From assembly GCF_050483325.1 (NCBI RefSeq), contig NZ_JBCMYF010000012.1, positions 124,001 through 188,000 on the forward strand: 64,000 bases of DNA, given 5' to 3'. How positions within the stretch are numbered: position 1 is the stretch's first letter; every line of letters begins with the position of its first letter. Shown one piece after another: positions 45,607-53,911 of the stretch. Source of the stretch: Bacillus_P idriensis_A (GTDB lineage Bacteria; Bacillota; Bacilli; Bacillales; Bacillaceae). The notes under the pieces are model-generated. The model did no database searches and was not told the origin of the DNA. It worked only from the letters and a program-made list of their open reading frames with translations. A program made the translations under genes and the position numbers.

Positions 45607-47448
45607 ATGTACACAACCAAAAATTATAATGATGACTTGTACCGAATTTGTACCACATACTATGTGAGATTTAAATTGTTACAAGACTACGCATATCATC
45701 GTATAAATCAAAATGTTTTTGTTCAGCAATTAAGACTTAATAATAAAATGGATTCTGAAATAACCGAAATACTAACTGAGTTGAGTAAGTTATCTGAGAA
45801 AATCCGTAGTAACGGTGGAAAACTGGATCGGGATCCAATTGATGAAGCAAAGAAACTGAGGAAGGCTGGAAAACAAAAAGAAGCCTTCAAAGCAATCCTT
45901 CCGTATCTACAAGTAAACCAAGACGATGAAGATGCAGTAATCACTTTTGGATGGATCATGTATGATTTTTTGAAGAAGTCTGAAGGGAACATTGACAATT
46001 ACATCCACAATTTAATGATCTTTAATAAAAACGCAGTTATACCTTTTGAGAGCAATTTTTTTGGTGGTTTTACTACTAACGATTTAAAGAAAACGTTAGT
46101 AAATTCAATCTTATGGTCCATTCGACGGGTTGTGATGCAAGGAGAACTTTTTGCTAATAGAGTTTTTCCACAGTTGTTGAGATTTTGTGGGAATGAAGCG
46201 AAGTTTATCGAGAACAGAGGATTATTTGCTAATAGTGGAGCTTCAGCATCACGTTCACTGATCAAAGAAATTATAAACAAATTAAACGATCCTAATTATC
46301 TTTTATTTATGGATACTATTGGATTCGATTGGTTTGACAATGGAGATTTTCAAAAGACCAATCATAATAATGAAAAAGGCGAGAACATAGAATTTAGGCC
46401 ATTGGCAGAAGTTGTGTTGCATTTCCATGCAAAGAAACTGTTATCAGTGGATATGTTTATTGCAACAGAACAAAGGATAAATTCATTTATCGATGTACTG
46501 AATTCTCAAATACAAAAAAATCCTTCTTATGAATGGCTTCCGTATTATAAAGCGAAATTATTGATGAAAGTGAACAGAAATGATGAAGCACTAGAAACAG
46601 TTACCTCATTTGCAAGAGCTAAAAGCAGGGATTTTTGGGTTTGGGATTTAATTAGTGCACTCGTGAGTGATGATGAGAAATTCAATTGCTATTGTGCAGG
46701 ATTACTTTGTAAGTCAAAACCAGAAATGATTGTTGGATTACAGGAAAAAATTATCCCAATTCTTATGGAGAAAGAGATGTTTTCAAATGCAAAATTTGAG
46801 TTGGATGAAATTATTACTACTCGAATGAAGAAATGGGGGAAGATATCTCAGCAACTTGAAGAATGGAAAAATGAAAGTTGGTATATTGAAGCAAAATCGG
46901 CTGAAAGTAGGGATGCTTTAAAAGGGTACGCTGATAAAGCTGAAGAAATTCTATATCGCACGCTTCCTTTTACCGATATTTTTGTTACATATATTAACAA
47001 ATATAAAGGTGTAATTAATTTTGCATACTTAGGAAATAACCGTCTTTCAACTATTAAAGAAGGATATCTCTACATGGATTCTATTAAAGAGGTCCACCAT
47101 TGGATAACCGATGAAGCGTTCAAAGTAAGGATGTTTGAAGATAAAAAGAGAACGAATTTATTTAAAATCTATAATGTTGCACAGGGGGATGAAACATTTG
47201 TATCTAATTTTATTCAAACCGGAATCGGTTATGTTGACAAAGAAGACACGAACCCATTTGCATTTGTAAATGATGCGTTTATCTCTCCTAAGTTGGTTGA
47301 GGAACACAAAATACAAAATTATGACAAGGTGAAGTATATTAAGAAGAGAAGATTCAATAAAAAGAAAAAAACATGGGGATGGTCAGTGGAAAAAATAATT
47401 TCTGTAGAGATGAAAAAACAACCGGAATATTGGAATGAAGAGAATTAG
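45607..47448 (+). CDS. repeat protein with C-terminal cold-shock-like domain, partner of the NERD helicase
   Basis: 613 aa. The N-terminal and middle parts are helical and look TPR-like (ARKLRKAGKQKEAFKAILPYLQ; DEALETVTSFARAKSRDFWVWDLISAL). The C-terminal 110 residues, with DETFVSNFIQTGIGYVDKEDTN, FAFVNDAFISPKLV and WGWSVEKI, resemble a cold-shock/OB nucleic-acid-binding fold found in other conflict-system proteins. ATG 45607 is preferred over GTG 45598, which abuts the AAAGGAAG box. Probable RNA- or ssDNA-sensing scaffold for the NERD helicase; function inferred from the pair only. Confidence 0.68.
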   Translation: MYTTKNYNDDLYRICTTYYVRFKLLQDYAYHRINQNVFVQQLRLNNKMDSEITEILTELSKLSEKIRSNGGKLDRDPIDEAKKLRKAGKQKEAFKAILPYLQVNQDDEDAVITFGWIMYDFLKKSEGNIDNYIHNLMIFNKNAVIPFESNFFGGFTTNDLKKTLVNSILWSIRRVVMQGELFANRVFPQLLRFCGNEAKFIENRGLFANSGASASRSLIKEIINKLNDPNYLLFMDTIGFDWFDNGDFQKTNHNNEKGENIEFRPLAEVVLHFHAKKLLSVDMFIATEQRINSFIDVLNSQIQKNPSYEWLPYYKAKLLMKVNRNDEALETVTSFARAKSRDFWVWDLISALVSDDEKFNCYCAGLLCKSKPEMIVGLQEKIIPILMEKEMFSNAKFELDEIITTRMKKWGKISQQLEEWKNESWYIEAKSAESRDALKGYADKAEEILYRTLPFTDIFVTYINKYKGVINFAYLGNNRLSTIKEGYLYMDSIKEVHHWITDEAFKVRMFEDKKRTNLFKIYNVAQGDETFVSNFIQTGIGYVDKEDTNPFAFVNDAFISPKLVEEHKIQNYDKVKYIKKRRFNKKKKTWGWSVEKIISVEMKKQPEYWNEEN

Positions 47449-47966
47449 ATATACCCCCGCAAACCAACATTAAGTCAAAAAAAGCTGTTCAAGAATGTTA
47501 CGAAGACATATACATTTTGCTAAGGAAATTTCATGAAAAACGGTATATCCCTGTTGAGATATTACAGTTAAAAACCGTGAAAACGTGGGTTTACCGTCCT
47601 TTTTATACCTCTTGTTAACCATATTGCACACTATCAATATACGTGTGGCTTAATAATTATATTTTGTAGGTTAAAATAATTTTAAAAACATTATAAGGTA
47701 AACACCTGCAATTGAAATTAAAAGGAGGCAACTAACCGTTGTGGTGGTTGTCTCTTTTGCTTATTGAAATATTGAAATGTGTAGGTATAGATTCTGTTTT
47801 GATATAATTATTTATTAATAAAAGTTGCTATTTGATTTTAATGGATAGCACTGTTTCACATTATCATTTGATGAAGTCTAACTCTTTTTCCTCTTGAACT
47901 ACTGATTCTGAAATTAAGGATAAAACAGTACAAGTTCAACAATTATTAACAAGGGCGGGATAGCAA
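47449..47966 (+). other. 518-base intergenic region at the end of module C
   Basis: No ORF. A hairpin at 47724-47758 (GAGGCAACTAACC pairing with GGTGGTTGTCTC, then TTTT) looks like a terminator, though it lies 275 bases after the gene. The preceding AT-rich stretch holds short A- and T-runs and a weak repeat AAAACCGT, but no recognisable RNA. Confidence 0.45.
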
Positions 47967-48494
47967 TTGAACCAATCAGGAACCCTATACTTCTTCTGCG
48001 GGAAAATGGGCGCCGGAAAATCTACTGAGTCAAAACGATTGGCGTTAGATAAACGTGCGGTACTGCTGTCAGAGGATGAATGGCTTTCATCTCTTTATCC
48101 CAATCAGATTGAATCATTTGAGGATTACAAACGATTTTCCCTTCAGCTAAAGCCACTGGTGAAAAAGCAAGTCCAAAACATATTATGTGTCGGTACAGAT
48201 GTAGTTATGGACTTTCCGGCCAACACTCAAAAGCTGCGAGAATGGTTTTTGAATATGGCTGAAGAAGTCAATGCAGACCATCAGCTGATTTATCTCAACC
48301 TGAGTGACGAACGGTGCTTGCGCCAAATTGCTCAAAGACGTAAGGAACAACCAGAACGAGCGGCTTTTGATACGGAAGCGGTGTTTCATCATGTCACAAG
48401 TTTTTTCGAAGAGCCAGATGCATCTGAGGGTTTACATGTTATAGAGTTTAGTGGAGGATCTAAATATAGCCGGAAGGTTGATCCTGAAGCATAA
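47967..48494 (+). CDS. P-loop kinase-like ATP-binding protein
   Basis: 175 aa. Walker A G12KMGAGKST20 near the N-terminus; then LLSEDEWLSSLYP, VVMDFPANTQKLREWF and LSDERCLRQIAQRRKEQPERAAFD, the layout of small zeta-toxin/AAA_33-type kinases. Substrate unknown (antibiotic, nucleoside or UDP-sugar kinases share this fold). TTG start with GGGCGGGAT upstream. GC content is closer to the chromosome core than to the defence modules, suggesting that the island ends just before it. Confidence 0.75.
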   Translation: MNQSGTLYFFCGKMGAGKSTESKRLALDKRAVLLSEDEWLSSLYPNQIESFEDYKRFSLQLKPLVKKQVQNILCVGTDVVMDFPANTQKLREWFLNMAEEVNADHQLIYLNLSDERCLRQIAQRRKEQPERAAFDTEAVFHHVTSFFEEPDASEGLHVIEFSGGSKYSRKVDPEA

Positions 48495-48563
48495 TTCGGG
48501 TATTTTCGATTAAACAATGGAATAATTACTCCTATAGAAGAAAAAGAAAAAGAGGTAGAAAAA

Positions 48564-49304
48564 ATGATTGCTAAGACAGAAGAAGATTTCAGCGGTTTAA
48601 AGGAAATCGGAAAGATTATCGCGTCCATTCGGGATGAGTTGGTTCAAAAAACGGTTCCCGGCATTACGACGAAAGAGCTTGATGAGTTGGCCGGGGAGCT
48701 TTTTAAACAAGCAGGGGCCGTTTCAGCACCAAAAGGCGAGTATGATTTTCCGGGGTTTACGTGCATCAGTGTGAATGAAGAGGTGGCACACGGAATTCCT
48801 GGTGACCGGGTTATCCAGGAAGGGGATCTCGTGAATATCGATGTGTCTGCTTCCAAGAACGGTTATTTCGCTGATACGGGAATCTCATTTGTTGTGGGAA
48901 AAGGCGAAGAAGTCTTAAAGAGATTATGTGAAGCTGCGAAGAAGGCTTTTGAAGCGGGCCTTGAAAAAGCAAAGCCTGGATCAAAAAAAAGCAGAATCGG
49001 AAAAGCGGTTTTCGAAACAGCGAAACAGCATGGATTCACCGTTATCAAAAATCTTACCGGACACGGGATTGGCCGTAAGATCCACGAAGCCCCTGACCAT
49101 ATTTTGAATTATAATGACCCGTGGGATGATGAGATACTAAAGGAAGGAATGGTCATCGCCTTCGAACCGTTTATCTCCACCTCTGAAGAAGAAGTGTTCC
49201 AATTGGATGACGGCTGGACCTTTGCTACGGAAAAGAGCTATGTCGCTCAAGTGGAACATACGATCATTCTTACGAAAAACGGGCCGATTATTTTGACTCT
49301 TTAA
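48564..49304 (+). CDS. mapB: type I methionine aminopeptidase, MapB (YflG)-like
   Basis: 246 aa, the length of B. subtilis YflG/MapB, the second methionine aminopeptidase. All metal ligands of the pita-bread fold are present: D93, D104, H167, E201 and E231, with substrate His H76 (EEVAHGIPG). Removes the initiator Met from nascent proteins in the cytoplasm. Upstream AAAGAGGTAG box. In B. subtilis yflG is on the other side of tre from yfjO, so the adjacency to the island marks a rearranged junction. Confidence 0.88.
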   Translation: MIAKTEEDFSGLKEIGKIIASIRDELVQKTVPGITTKELDELAGELFKQAGAVSAPKGEYDFPGFTCISVNEEVAHGIPGDRVIQEGDLVNIDVSASKNGYFADTGISFVVGKGEEVLKRLCEAAKKAFEAGLEKAKPGSKKSRIGKAVFETAKQHGFTVIKNLTGHGIGRKIHEAPDHILNYNDPWDDEILKEGMVIAFEPFISTSEEEVFQLDDGWTFATEKSYVAQVEHTIILTKNGPIILTL

Positions 49305-49647
49305 TGCTGAATAGAAAACGAAACAAGGTTTTTTAGAAAAGCATGATGCCAAGCTCCGTTCCAATGGAGAGCGCGACAATTTTTTCTAAAAAAAGAAGCA
49401 GGAACCCGCTAACAGGTTCCTGCTTCTTTTCATTTTTATCAAAACAGGATTCCACCCTGCCTTTCATGATAAAATAAAATTGGAAAATTACTACAAGAGG
49501 GCGCTGTTAGTTCTGAATGCATTTTATGAAGCGGACAGTCGGATCCCAGCAATGGAAAAGCGTAAGAATGACAATAAAATCCTTATGGTAAATGAATATC
49601 TAAAAATAGTAAATACTCAAGATTATTAACAATATGGAGGAGTATCC
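49305..49647 (+). other. mapB downstream region with strong terminator
   Basis: TTTTTTAGAAAA (about 49330-49341) pairs with TTTTTTCTAAAAAA (49380-49393). Next AAAAGAAGCAGGAAC / GTTCCTGCTTCTTTT (49391-49430) is a 15-bp terminator stem, whose right arm also occurs at 52.24 and 58.13 kb. The remaining 200 bases before the TPR gene have no ORF that I trust. TATGGAGGAG is the ribosome site of the next gene. Confidence 0.6.
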
Positions 49648-50697
49648 ATGTTATTAAGGAACATGACACTAGAACAATTAGAAGATTACGAGCAAGATTT
49701 AAATGAGAGACAAGAGCATACTGAATTTGCATCTAGCTCAGATAAAATCCGGCTTTATAAGGAGATGTACCAACGTGTGCGAAAGCTGATGCGAGAAAAC
49801 AGTGAGAAGTACGAGCACTATTTTACTTATATTAAAGATAAACTTGTTCATCAGCTTATTGTTTTTGGATATTATTTAAAAATGGGAGATGAAAAGGATG
49901 ACGATTTAGCGATTCAGTGTTTAGAAGATGCTTTGAAGTATGATTCGGCAAATCCTATTGCGGCTTATAGACTTGGCTTTCTCTCCTATAGGAGAGAAGA
50001 TTATTTGAATGCTGCTAAATATTTTCAAGAAGCATTAAGGAATCACGAATATTACAAGCAAAGTAAATACATATTGAACGAGAGACAAGTGTTAAATGCC
50101 CATTTATATTTGACTAATAGTTCTCTTTATGTCGCCAAGAAATCACACGAAAAGATGAAGAAGCTTAACTATGATGTTGTAGAAGAAATTAAGGAATATG
50201 AGTTTTCTTCACTGTACAACAGTTTGGAGGAAAATGAACAGTATCTTCATCGGAATGCATTTTACAAGGTTACACCAGAAGGAACAGTCACTTGCTCTAA
50301 GGAAGATTGTAATGATGTGATGGGAGATCAGCCACGTAACACACTAATTCTTTATTTTAATGATCAAAATAATGCACTTGGGTTTAATGGTAAGGAGAAA
50401 CCGATAAGTAAGGAACGCGCTGATAACCTTCATTACTTATTAACAAAAAGCTCAGAAGCATCTCCAGCAACAAGATATAATCTTCAAAGTTCTTTTAACA
50501 GCTTTAATGAAAGTGGAGAAGTGAGCAGGGATAATTTTAAAAAGGCTATTTCGAGGGTACGTGAAGAATTAAGGAAAAGATTCATTCCACAGGTTATTAA
50601 GAATACAAATTTTCAAGGGGAAAATGCATATTATTTCGATCAAACAATTGATTTTATCATCATGTACAGAGTCGATGAAGAAACCGAATATATGTAA
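49648..50697 (+). CDS. TPR protein with C-terminal winged-helix-like domain
   Basis: 349 aa. Residues about 60-150 are tetratricopeptide-like (DLAIQCLEDALKYDSANPIAAYRLGFLSYRREDYLNAAKYF pattern), the middle is helical, and the C-terminal 100 residues (RADNLHYLLTKSSEASPATRYNLQ..., NFKKAISRVREELRKRF, then ENAYYF) look like a transcriptional-regulator winged helix. That would make it a TPR sensor with DNA-binding output. A terminator follows before the peptidase gene. No family name recognised. Confidence 0.65.
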   Translation: MLLRNMTLEQLEDYEQDLNERQEHTEFASSSDKIRLYKEMYQRVRKLMRENSEKYEHYFTYIKDKLVHQLIVFGYYLKMGDEKDDDLAIQCLEDALKYDSANPIAAYRLGFLSYRREDYLNAAKYFQEALRNHEYYKQSKYILNERQVLNAHLYLTNSSLYVAKKSHEKMKKLNYDVVEEIKEYEFSSLYNSLEENEQYLHRNAFYKVTPEGTVTCSKEDCNDVMGDQPRNTLILYFNDQNNALGFNGKEKPISKERADNLHYLLTKSSEASPATRYNLQSSFNSFNESGEVSRDNFKKAISRVREELRKRFIPQVIKNTNFQGENAYYFDQTIDFIIMYRVDEETEYM

Positions 50698-50702
50698 GGT
50701 GA

Positions 50703-50731
50703 GGCGGTGACAGGGGTGTCACCGCCTTTTT
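50703..50731 (+). terminator. terminator/attenuator between the TPR and peptidase genes
   Basis: GGCGGTGAC / GTCACCGCC perfect stem, 6-base loop, then TTTTT. It separates two genes only 71 bases apart, so it may attenuate rather than fully isolate the second. Confidence 0.8.
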
Positions 50732-50768
50732 GCGATAATAATCTCATCAAGGAAAGGGAGATGATGAG

Positions 50769-52148
50769 ATGAAAAATTGGAATCAATTATTTATTAGTCA
50801 AGGATTTATGGTCGAGGAGAAAGCGGCTAACACTTTTTCATGTATCAAAGAAACAGAGGAGAACATGTTGTTTTTATTGGAGAGTCTAGAGAAATTGGGT
50901 GTTATATTCACGTATGAAATTGCCACGTTGGAAGTTTTTAGCCCGGTTGTGGCAGAAAGCGAATGGTTAGATGCTGTTGATTTTAAGTACAGGGGCAGAG
51001 GAGAAGGGCTTTGGTTTAGGCCAGGACAGGAACAACCGAAAATCAAGGAGTTGGATACCTATATTTCTGGTGTAGTTCGTCACCTTAATCGTCTTGGATT
51101 TAATACAATGTCTTGCTGTGATGGACATGAAAGGAGAATGCCTTCAGTCATTTTTGAAGAAGAGGTGGAGATGGAGGACGTAGTCAAGGTATTAGTTGCT
51201 ACGGGAATCAAGAAGGTTTTTACGAGAGATAGAAAAGCTACGCTTGCTATTTCAAGGCTGCAATTACTTGATGTCGCACTTAAGCTTGCAGCCTTTCAAC
51301 AGAGCTGGATTAAAGAAGACTTAGAATTTATTAAAAAGCAATATTTTCTTTTACAGCTTGAAGAATGCCTTTCTATCAATGGGGAGAGTGGAAACGAAGA
51401 AACGATTCGTCAGTACGTTGTGGATAAGATGAAGCCTCACGTAGATTTTGTAACCGTCGATAAAAAAGGAAATATTCTTGCTCAGAAAAATTGCGGAACA
51501 GCTCAAGGACCAGTCATCCTTTTTAATGCCCATCTGGATACAGTAGAGGAAATTTATGATGGAAGAATGATTGAAAAGAATGGTGCTATCTGGTCAAGTA
51601 GTGAAGGAATCCTTGGTGCGGATGATCGAGCTGGCGTAACTATTCTATTAGAGTTAATACAACGCCTTGATCATCTAAAATTCAATGGGAAAGTTAAATT
51701 TATCTTCACAGTTGAAGAGGAGGTTGGTTTGGTTGGTGCAAGGAAAGTTGAAGAATTTTTTCTGTGGGATGTGGACGCAGCCTTTGTAGTCGACCGACGT
51801 AACAAAACAGACATTATCACCTCATGTGGAGGATATATACCATTTTGTCATCATAGCTTTGGAAAGTTTGTCGAAGAATCTGCCATATCTCAAGATCTCG
51901 AGGGCTGGAAGTGCATGAAGGGAGGTAGCAGTGATACAAGAATTTGGGCTTCCCACGGCATACAAAGTGTCAATCTGTCAGTAGGCTATCAAAATGAGCA
52001 TACCGATGCCGAAATACTTGATACGGATGCTTGTTATAACACGCTACAGCTGTTAATAGGGATAATCCTTCAACATAGAGAGTTGCGTCGAGTGCTAAGG
52101 TTGATTAAGCGAGAGGCGATGATTAGCAGGATGGTGAATGGTGCTTAA
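50769..52148 (+). CDS. M20/peptidase T-like metallopeptidase with an unusual N-terminal domain
   Basis: 459 aa. Residues 190-459 are an M20-type zinc peptidase: NAH255LD257TVEE, GADD(285-286)RAGV, FTVEEEVG (313-320), D342, and late QNEH411TD. Residues 1-185 form a separate domain with SCCDGHERRMPSV (114-126), which I cannot place. Family members are di-zinc aminopeptidases or amidohydrolases; the target here is unknown. Follows the TPR/winged-helix gene on the same strand; a peptidase with a regulator-like partner suggests stress- or infection-triggered proteolysis, which is inference. Confidence 0.72.
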   Translation: MKNWNQLFISQGFMVEEKAANTFSCIKETEENMLFLLESLEKLGVIFTYEIATLEVFSPVVAESEWLDAVDFKYRGRGEGLWFRPGQEQPKIKELDTYISGVVRHLNRLGFNTMSCCDGHERRMPSVIFEEEVEMEDVVKVLVATGIKKVFTRDRKATLAISRLQLLDVALKLAAFQQSWIKEDLEFIKKQYFLLQLEECLSINGESGNEETIRQYVVDKMKPHVDFVTVDKKGNILAQKNCGTAQGPVILFNAHLDTVEEIYDGRMIEKNGAIWSSSEGILGADDRAGVTILLELIQRLDHLKFNGKVKFIFTVEEEVGLVGARKVEEFFLWDVDAAFVVDRRNKTDIITSCGGYIPFCHHSFGKFVEESAISQDLEGWKCMKGGSSDTRIWASHGIQSVNLSVGYQNEHTDAEILDTDACYNTLQLLIGIILQHRELRRVLRLIKREAMISRMVNGA

Positions 52149-52184
52149 GTATAAAGTGTTTTTTTGGAAAAGAAGCACGAAAGA

Positions 52185-52235
52185 AGCAATGGGACGGTTC
52201 TGCTGCTTCAAAAGCAAGAGAACCGTCCCATTGCT
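52185..52235. repeat. dispersed hairpin repeat, copy 1
   Basis: Perfect 17-bp arms AGCAATGGGACGGTTCT / AGAACCGTCCCATTGCT. Same family as the copies at 57.5, 58.1 and 62.5 kb. Confidence 0.8.
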
Positions 52236-52286
52236 GTTCGCCAACAGGTTCCTGCTTCTTTTCATTTACCTTAAAACAGTAGCACT

Positions 52287-52540
52287 CTAAGACCAATCAA
52301 CCCCGCCCCAAGAAGATTGTAACTTCCGAAGCAAAACAATTTGTCCAATATGATAAGAATCATGCATTATAATACTGCTGATTAAGCCCTCTATGGAGGG
52401 CCTGTTCGCTGCATACGGGGCTTTTAGCTTTTCGTCATCAAGTTCCGCGATGACGGTTTTGAATTGACTCATGACTTCATCAAGGCGCTGAAGTGTTTTG
52501 GCCCAGCCATTTTCGTCTTCCGGATCCCCGGGACATAAAA
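52287..52540 (-). pseudogene. truncated dinB-family gene (3' part only)
   Basis: Encodes residues about 83-165 of the full DinB-type protein found at 58175-58672, at roughly 95% nucleotide identity over 250 bases, with the same stop. Homology ends abruptly at GGATCCCCRGG, beyond which the sequence is unrelated and the first half of the gene (including the first metal His) is absent. It keeps HDSYHIGQ but cannot form a complete metal site. Preceded on the left by the same hairpin repeat as the full copy. Confidence 0.85.
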
Positions 52541-52647
52541 TCTCCTTTGATCTCTAGGGTCTAAAAGATCCTTAAAGAAAAAAGCAGAGCATTATGAGTT
52601 TAAAACATTGTTAGGTTTGAATACCAACTTGTAATCATACTAGAAAC

Positions 52648-52692
52648 AAATAAAACGAAATCAGACCGTTTAACGCTGGTTTCGTTTTATTT
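52648..52692 (-). terminator. terminator of the sigma factor gene
   Basis: AAATAAAACGAAA / TTTCGTTTTATTT, perfect 13-bp arms, 28 bases beyond the stop of the - strand sigma gene. Confidence 0.8.
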
Positions 52693-52720
52693 AGTGAATT
52701 TAATGATTCAGAGAGACACT

Positions 52721-53821
52721 TTATACAAAATCTTTTCTTTTAATGCGGCGGCGGAGACTTTTTAATGCTTTCGCTTCAATTTGTCTAATACGCTCTCTTG
52801 TTACTCCGAATATTTTGCCAATTTGCTCTAGCGTTTTCTCTGTTCCATCAATCAAACCAAAGCGTTGAATAATTACTTCTCTTTCTCGGTCAGTCAGGTA
52901 TTTCAGTGAATTCCAAATTTTATCAGATGTTTCATTCTGTACGGCTTTTTCATGCGGATCCATATAACTGCCCATCCCAATGCCTAGCACTTCAACATGG
53001 TCATTAGACATAAACTCTAATAATTCCGTATCTCCATCTTCCTCGGAGACGATCCCATTCAGGGAGCTAATTTTAAAATAATTGCTTTCAATGAGCTTTA
53101 AGTAGTCATATCTTTCTACGGTAATTTGCAATTCTTCACATATGTACCTGACATCTATTTCGTCTTTATCCTGTAACGATTGCCGTTCTACTTTCCTCAT
53201 TTTATTTACCTGCTCTATCATATGGACTGGTATTCTTACAATATGTCCTTTATCACAAATAGCACGGAAGATGGCTTGGCGGATCCACCACGTGGCATAC
53301 GTGGAAAATTGATTGCCCAATGAAGAATCGAATTTTTCAACCGCTTTGAATAAACCGAACATTCCTTCCTGGACTAGATCGTCATAAGTCAGTTTATGTT
53401 TCATCCAGTTTTGCAGTTTTCCAGCTTCTTTATGGACGAGCCTCAAATTTTGTTCAACAATTTGCGCATAAACATTTTCATCACGGCTTTTTTGATAGGT
53501 ATTTATTAATTCAAGGTTTGATGTAAAAGAAGTCCTTCTATTTTTAGGAGCAGGAGTACTGTTCACTTCTGGACCTGTTGCTTTTTCCAGAAAATCATCG
53601 AGATCAAAATCCTCGTCATCAACAAAAAACGGTTTTGTTTTCTTTGGTTTTTCTTCAATCTTTTTATATCCCTTTTGTTTCAGGTATTCCTTTATGTATT
53701 TCTTCTCTACATCGGTTTTTACAATATTCCGGATGAAGTCAACCGCATCTTCTATGAAAATATGCTCTTTATCAGGAAATTCAGCTTCTATCAGTTTTAG
53801 TTTTTGAAATAATTGCTGCAA
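52721..53821 (-). CDS. group 2-like sigma-70 factor
   Basis: 366 aa. Regions 2.1-2.4 (EQNLRLVHKEAGKL...LTYDDLVQEGMFGLFKAVEKFD...FSTYATWWIRQAIFRAI, about 123-190), a region 3 (IVRIPVHMIEQVNKMRK onward), and region 4 with LTDREREVIIQRFGL and the helix-turn-helix GVTRERIRQIEAKALKSLRR (339-358). The first 110 residues (acidic, DDEDFDLDDFLEK) differ from primary SigA, so it is an accessory sigma factor of RpoD/HrdB type rather than the housekeeping one. TTG start with TAGGAG upstream. It is divergent from a RecQ-like helicase with only 90 bases between starts. Confidence 0.85.
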   Translation of the reverse strand: MQQLFQKLKLIEAEFPDKEHIFIEDAVDFIRNIVKTDVEKKYIKEYLKQKGYKKIEEKPKKTKPFFVDDEDFDLDDFLEKATGPEVNSTPAPKNRRTSFTSNLELINTYQKSRDENVYAQIVEQNLRLVHKEAGKLQNWMKHKLTYDDLVQEGMFGLFKAVEKFDSSLGNQFSTYATWWIRQAIFRAICDKGHIVRIPVHMIEQVNKMRKVERQSLQDKDEIDVRYICEELQITVERYDYLKLIESNYFKISSLNGIVSEEDGDTELLEFMSNDHVEVLGIGMGSYMDPHEKAVQNETSDKIWNSLKYLTDREREVIIQRFGLIDGTEKTLEQIGKIFGVTRERIRQIEAKALKSLRRRIKRKDFV

Positions 53822-53911
53822 AAGAATCTCCTACTTTCGTTGCTATATCCTAAGTTCTATTTTAGTATTATTTTATAATTATATAAACCATAAATTAGGA
53901 AGTGACATAAC
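53822..53911. promoter_or_regulatory. divergent promoter region sigma/RecQ
   Basis: Ninety AT-rich bases between divergent starts hold ATTATATAA-type stretches readable as -10 boxes on either strand (e.g. TATAAT on the - strand near 53873-53878). No clear -35 for SigA, which would fit autoregulation by the new sigma, but this cannot be shown from one site. Confidence 0.4.

Noticed and set aside
52525..52545. GGATCCCCGGG resembling a cloning-vector polylinker at the dinB break
   Set aside because: The intact dinB copy has nearly the same bases at that point, so it is native sequence.
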